Source: Massilia pinisoli
Lineage (GTDB): Bacteria; Pseudomonadota; Gammaproteobacteria; Burkholderiales; Burkholderiaceae_D
Assembly: GCF_024753285.1 (NCBI RefSeq)
Contig: NZ_JANUGW010000016.1
Coordinates: 95,690-159,689 of the forward strand
DNA length: 64,000 nucleotides
Direction of reading: 5' to 3'
How positions within the stretch are numbered: position 1 is the first letter of the stretch; each line of letters begins with the position of its first letter. Shown here one piece after another: positions 60,608 to 64,000 of this stretch. The notes below the pieces were generated by a model that worked only from the letters and a program-made list of their open reading frames with translations, was not told the origin of the DNA and did no database searches. The translations under genes were made by a program, and so were the position numbers.

Positions 60608-60669
60608 CGCGGCGCCACGGCCGCATCGCATCGTTGCCGCAGGAGCCACCCGCTTGGCTCCTGCCGCAA

Positions 60670-60698
60670 TTGACACTCCGTTCCCGCGGTCCTACATT
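60670..60698 (+). promoter_or_regulatory. Promoter of secreted hydrolase-like gene copy 2
   Basis: TTGACA (60670-60675), 17-base spacer, TACATT (60693-60698); same elements and spacing as copy 1, while spacer bases have diverged, which supports selection on the promoter. Confidence 0.78.
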
Positions 60699-60783
60699 GG
60701 ATCGGCTGCGTATCGTTGGCCACAAGCCCGGTCCGCAGCCGCGACATCGAACCGCACGACGACATAACGACAACGGAGGAGAG

Positions 60784-61659
60784 ATGAAACTGATGCGCTG
60801 GCTGATGGCGCTGTGCCTGCTCGGGATCACAGGGATGGCATCGGCGACGAACTACACGCTGTGGATCAACGGCCGCACGGGCGGCGGCACGATCGGCGAC
60901 TACAACAGCTTCACGTACTGGGGCCCCGCATCCACGGCGGCCGGCGTCAACAAGAAGGCCGTCAACTGGGACGGCTACAACAGCATCGCCTCGCAGAGCT
61001 ATCACATCCGCGACGCCCTCGACTGCTTCTGCACCGGCGCCAACTGGTGCTATATCGCGACGCACAGCGCGGGCGACCTGATGCTGGGCTACACGCTCGC
61101 CAACTACGGCGGCTCGGCGCGCCAGAAAAAGAACGCGGCGCCGAATTCGTCGGGCGTGTGCGGCAACAGCGACGGCACGTCGCAGACCGGATGGAACATC
61201 AAGTGGGTGCGCGCCGCGTCCGGCGCGGGCGGTGGTTCCGAACTGGCCGACTACGGCTCGTGGGCCGTCTCCGACCCGCTGACGCAAGACCTCAAGACGA
61301 CGACGGCGAGGGCCATGTACAACCACAACGATACGCGCGGCATCTGGTTCTACATGTACGCGGCCGCCAAGGGCACGGCGTATTCCGGCATCCTGCCCGG
61401 CCAGGATGACGAGGCCGTCGCGTACCACAGCTCGGGCGGCGTGTCCGGCAGTTCCGGCGGCTCGTACTGCAATCCCAGCGACTGGTTCTGCAACGACCTG
61501 ACGCTCGGGACCGCGGCCAACGAGGGCGGCAGCCTGAAATGGAGCTACCACTCCGTATCGTTCCGCGACGACAGCGAGTCGTACAACCACTACACGAACG
61601 GCAACTGGGAAGGCATCGTGTCCGTCGTGCGCAACGCGATGGTGAACAGTGCCCTCTAG
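60784..61659 (+). CDS. Secreted alpha/beta-hydrolase-like protein, copy 2 (uncharacterised)
   Basis: A 291-residue paralogue of the preceding gene, collinear over the whole length. The signal peptide (MKLMRWLMALCLLGITGMAS), the THSAG elbow (CYIATHSAGDLMLGYT), all six mature cysteines and the GQDDEAVAYHSSGG and YHSVSFRDDSESYNHY segments are kept. Differences cluster in surface-like stretches (RQKKNAAP for RMKKNPAP; YAAAKGTAYS for YAGARGAAYS). Both copies look intact and are probably both functional. The last 11 bases overlap the GTG start of the membrane-anchored gene downstream. Confidence 0.68.
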   Translation: MKLMRWLMALCLLGITGMASATNYTLWINGRTGGGTIGDYNSFTYWGPASTAAGVNKKAVNWDGYNSIASQSYHIRDALDCFCTGANWCYIATHSAGDLMLGYTLANYGGSARQKKNAAPNSSGVCGNSDGTSQTGWNIKWVRAASGAGGGSELADYGSWAVSDPLTQDLKTTTARAMYNHNDTRGIWFYMYAAAKGTAYSGILPGQDDEAVAYHSSGGVSGSSGGSYCNPSDWFCNDLTLGTAANEGGSLKWSYHSVSFRDDSESYNHYTNGNWEGIVSVVRNAMVNSAL

Positions 61660-62935
61660 CGGTCCGCCTGACCGGCCGCGCGCGCCGCGGCCATCCAGCC
61701 CGCCACGGCCCCGTCTGCGCGCCGTGGCGCTGGGCGCGGCGGCCGTCGCCGTCGTGGCGCTGCTCGCGTGGAGCGCCATGCAGGGCGACGCGCCCGCGCC
61801 TGTCGTAGCCAACGCCCGGCCGGCCGCGCCGGGCGCGCCGCATTTCTTCGGGCCCGTGCAGGCCGGCGGCGCGCCACCGCCGCCGGGCGACCGCGTGGCC
61901 CAGCGCCGGGTGCTCGTCGAGAACGTGCAGCTGACCGACCACACGTATTGCAGCTACCGCACGGCGAGCCAGTACCCGGTCGGGTCGCGCCCGATGACGG
62001 AAAACCCGGACCAGAACCGCCCGAACGACCCGGTCACGTCGATGAACGCGATGCACGCGGACGGCGGCGGCACCGATGGCCGCATCCAGCTGCAGACGTC
62101 GCAGTCGCGCGTCTACATGGCGTCAGGCGAATCGGTGGCGTTCTCGCTGCGCGCCGTCGACGCCGACGGCAACACGCTGCCCCTTGTGATCACGCGCGCC
62201 ATCGCGGAAGGCATCACGTACCGCGGCACGCGCACGACGCCGCAGGTGTCCGTACCGTTCGTCGACGACGGCACGGGTGCCGACCCGGTCCCGAACGATG
62301 GCGCCTTCGCCGGCGTGCTCGCACCCGCGCAGACGGGCCTCGCGTCGTTCAACGGCACCATCCGCACGGAAGTGCGCTACAACGCGGGCGGCAAGAGCGG
62401 CGTCGTGCAGTTCGACGTCATCTACACGCCGGAGCTGCCGGGCACGTGGGCGGGGCCGCCGCGCGAAGCCGTCGAGGAGGGCTCGCTCGTGTTCCACCTG
62501 CCGCTCGACGTGCGCATCCCGGGCCGCTACATCGTCAACGGCCGCGTCGACGACGCCCGCGGCCGACCGGTCGCGCTGCTGACCTTCAACGACGTCCTGG
62601 GCCCGGGCCCGAACGACGTCAGGCTGACGATGTTCGGCAAGCTGCTGCGCGACGAGGCGCCCGTCGCACCGTTGACCTTGCGCGACGTCGACGGCTACCT
62701 GCTGAAGGAAAACACGGACCCCGACCGCGCGCTGCTGCCGCGCCTGCAGGGCAAGGTGCTCACGGCCGCCGCGCACGCATCGAAAAGCTATTCCGACGCC
62801 GAATGGCAGAGCGAGGAACGGTCGCGCTACCTGACCGAATACGGCAAGGACGTGCGCGAAGCGCGGGCCCGACTGACCGCGTTCGACCCGGCCGCGCCGC
62901 CGCCACCCAGCGAGTGCATCCCCGCGACACGCTGA
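61649..62935 (+). CDS. Membrane-anchored choice-of-anchor-X-like protein
   Basis: A 428-residue protein of unknown function. A Pro/Arg-rich cytoplasmic start and one transmembrane helix (AVALGAAAVAVVALLAWSAM, about residues 25-44) lead to a periplasmic part. That part is a Pro-rich linker and a beta-sandwich with the choice-of-anchor-X-type pattern PFVDDGTGADPVPNDGAFAG; a second beta-rich segment (VFHLPLDVRIPGRYIVNGRV) and a C-terminal helix follow. GTG 61649 starts inside the preceding hydrolase gene, so translation is probably coupled. The topology recalls lipase-specific foldases encoded after their secreted enzymes, but the foldase motif is absent; that link is only a hypothesis. A later start cannot be excluded. 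Confidence 0.6.
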   Translation: MPSSGPPDRPRAPRPSSPPRPRLRAVALGAAAVAVVALLAWSAMQGDAPAPVVANARPAAPGAPHFFGPVQAGGAPPPPGDRVAQRRVLVENVQLTDHTYCSYRTASQYPVGSRPMTENPDQNRPNDPVTSMNAMHADGGGTDGRIQLQTSQSRVYMASGESVAFSLRAVDADGNTLPLVITRAIAEGITYRGTRTTPQVSVPFVDDGTGADPVPNDGAFAGVLAPAQTGLASFNGTIRTEVRYNAGGKSGVVQFDVIYTPELPGTWAGPPREAVEEGSLVFHLPLDVRIPGRYIVNGRVDDARGRPVALLTFNDVLGPGPNDVRLTMFGKLLRDEAPVAPLTLRDVDGYLLKENTDPDRALLPRLQGKVLTAAAHASKSYSDAEWQSEERSRYLTEYGKDVREARARLTAFDPAAPPPPSECIPATR

Positions 62936-63014
62936 GCGGGAGTCTCTGCGTTGCCCGTCAATACGCCGGAATTAGCGTAAAATAGAGGGTTGCACGCAGA
63001 TTTGAAGGTTTAGC

Positions 63015-63962
63015 ATGTCGATTCAATGGTTCCCAGGCCACATGGCCGCCGCCCGCAAGCAGGCCGCGGAACAGATGGAAAACACGGACGTGGTCATCGA
63101 GGTCCTGGACGCCCGCCTGCCCGAGGCGAGCAGCAATCCGATGGTCGAGGAGTTGCGCAAGTTCCGCCAGCGTCCCTGCCTGAAGGTGCTGAACAAGACC
63201 GACCTCGCCGACCCCGCCGCTACCGCGGCCTGGGCCGCGTGGTATGACGCGCAGGACGGCGTCACCGCGTACCCGATGACGACGAAGAAGCCGTCCGACG
63301 TGGCGCGCCTTCCCGACCTGTGCAAGGCGCTGGCGCCGCACCGGGGCGTGCCGACGAAACCGTTGCGCATCATGATCATGGGCATTCCGAACGTGGGCAA
63401 GTCCACGTTGATGAACGCGCTGTTGAAAAAGCGCGTGGCGAAGGTCGGCGACGAGCCGGCCGTCACGAAGTCCCAGCAAAAGCTCTACCTGGACAAGTTC
63501 ACGGTGCTCGTCGACACGCCGGGCATGCTGTGGCCGAAGATCGAGATGGAAAGCGACGGCCTGATGCTGGCGGCCAGCCACGCGATCGGCACGAACGCCG
63601 TCATCGAGGAAGAGGTCGCGGAATACCTGGGCACCTTGCTGCTGCAGCGCTATCCGCACCTGCTGACCGCGCGCTACGGCGTCAAGACCGAGGGCCTGGA
63701 CGGTTTCGGCGTGATCGAAGGCGTCGCGCAACGCCGCGCGTTCCGCGTGCGCGGGGGCGACTACGACTACGAAAAGGCGGCGCACGTGCTGCTGCAGGAT
63801 TATCGCCAGGGCGCACTGGGCCGCATCAGCCTGGAAACCCCGCAGAGCCGCGCCGAGGCGCTCGAGCGGCACCGCATCGAGATGGAAGAGAAGGCGCGCA
63901 TCGCGGCCGAGAAGGCGGCGCGCAAGGCGGAAGAGGCGGCGCGCGGGAAGCGCGGTACCTGA
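63015..63962 (+). CDS. ylqF: Ribosome biogenesis GTPase YlqF/RbgA
   Basis: Circularly permuted GTPase for 50S subunit assembly, 315 residues. The G motifs appear in permuted order: G4 LNKTDLADP, then G1 GIPNVGKSTLMNALL, G2/G3 VTKSQQKLYLDKFTVLVDTP with G. The N-terminus SIQWFPGHMAAARKQ is the family signature, and the C-terminal RNA-binding region ends in a Lys/Ala/Glu-rich helix. A TAAAAT -10-like box is at 62978-62983. The reading frame is complete; a REP-like fragment follows at the window edge. Confidence 0.94.
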   Translation: MSIQWFPGHMAAARKQAAEQMENTDVVIEVLDARLPEASSNPMVEELRKFRQRPCLKVLNKTDLADPAATAAWAAWYDAQDGVTAYPMTTKKPSDVARLPDLCKALAPHRGVPTKPLRIMIMGIPNVGKSTLMNALLKKRVAKVGDEPAVTKSQQKLYLDKFTVLVDTPGMLWPKIEMESDGLMLAASHAIGTNAVIEEEVAEYLGTLLLQRYPHLLTARYGVKTEGLDGFGVIEGVAQRRAFRVRGGDYDYEKAAHVLLQDYRQGALGRISLETPQSRAEALERHRIEMEEKARIAAEKAARKAEEAARGKRGT

Positions 63963-63985
63963 TCGCCAGCATCATGCGGTTATTC

Positions 63986-64000
63986 GGTGGGCGGAGGCCG
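63986..64000. repeat. Partial REP-like element cut by the window edge
   Basis: GGTGGGCGGAGGCCG is identical to 13655-13669, the first arm of the double palindrome after the CsbD gene. The rest would lie outside the window. Confidence 0.6.

Larger units (their letters stand above)
59632..61659 (+). repeat. Tandem gene duplication (unit about 1.05 kb)
   Basis: Two direct copies, 59632-60607 and 60666-61659, start-to-start distance 1052 bases. Similarity begins at the -35 element and runs to the stop codon; the two 291-residue products align without gaps. The gap sequence between copies (60608-60665) is not repeated. Confidence 0.88.

Noticed and set aside
61649..62935. Lipase-specific foldase (Lif) identity for the membrane-anchored protein
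   Set aside because: Topology and position fit, but the conserved RxxFDY-type foldase motif and the helical Lif repeats are absent; kept only as a functional analogy.

Overview
The window looks like a chromosomal segment of a high-GC betaproteobacterium of the Oxalobacteraceae, most like Massilia or a close relative. This is inferred from gene content, not from a database search. The supports are the gyrA-serC-pheA-hisC-tyrA-aroA-cmk-rpsA-ihfB supraoperon continuing into lapA-lapB-ugd-rfaE1-comEA-cysM, a one-piece tmRNA with a tag ending YALAA, and strongly GC-biased third codon positions. I see no IS element, prophage, CRISPR array, rRNA or tRNA gene.

Layout. 1-3.3 kb: an ExeA/GspA-type ATPase, GspB, an overlapping mobB, and a YjfB-like motility protein. 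3.5-5.5 kb: a compact bufferin locus, a BufA1 (DUF2282) precursor followed by one gene fusing the MNIO maturase (DUF692) to its BufC/DUF2063 partner. 5.5-13.7 kb: a DUF883-like protein, an S4 protein, fumC, a FimV-like protein, a candidate structured RNA with its own promoter and terminator, an HxlR regulator, fliT, an M13 peptidase, a methyltransferase and a CsbD protein. 13.8-25.5 kb: a DPP-type S9 peptidase, a candidate small RNA, a phosphatase/MATE pair, a dihaem cytochrome c, a secreted hydrolase, cbpA-cbpM, an Nramp transporter, two tandem DJ-1/PfpI proteins, and an XRE-cupin/GNAT pair. 25.8-30.2 kb: a 1453-residue membrane GGDEF-EAL protein ending in a receiver domain. 30.2-34.2 kb: fossil copies of the ssrA 3' end, ssrA (tmRNA), a glycine-zipper protein, gph, ubiG and an OmpA-family porin.

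34.6-52.5 kb is the conserved housekeeping core: DNA gyrase A, serine and aromatic amino-acid synthesis, CMP kinase, ribosomal protein S1, IHF-beta, LPS assembly (LapA/LapB), UDP-glucuronate and heptose precursor synthesis, a ComEA-like protein and cysteine synthase B. Palindromic REP-like pairs have entered this supraoperon twice, and related pieces lie at 13.65 kb and at the right edge. 52.6-58.5 kb (minus strand) holds a small HTH-like protein with a long AT-rich dyad-filled upstream region, then an overlapping mltB/transglutaminase/DUF58/MoxR operon. 58.6-64 kb holds an HDAC-like deacylase, a recent tandem duplication of a secreted alpha/beta-hydrolase-like gene (each copy with the same TTGACA-17-TACATT promoter), a translationally overlapping membrane-anchored choice-of-anchor-X protein, and the ribosome-assembly GTPase YlqF/RbgA.

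Least routine parts: the fused bufferin maturase, the tandem secreted hydrolase cassette, the unassigned structured RNA at 9.2-9.5 kb, the ssrA fossils, and the AT-rich dyad region at 53.0-53.4 kb.
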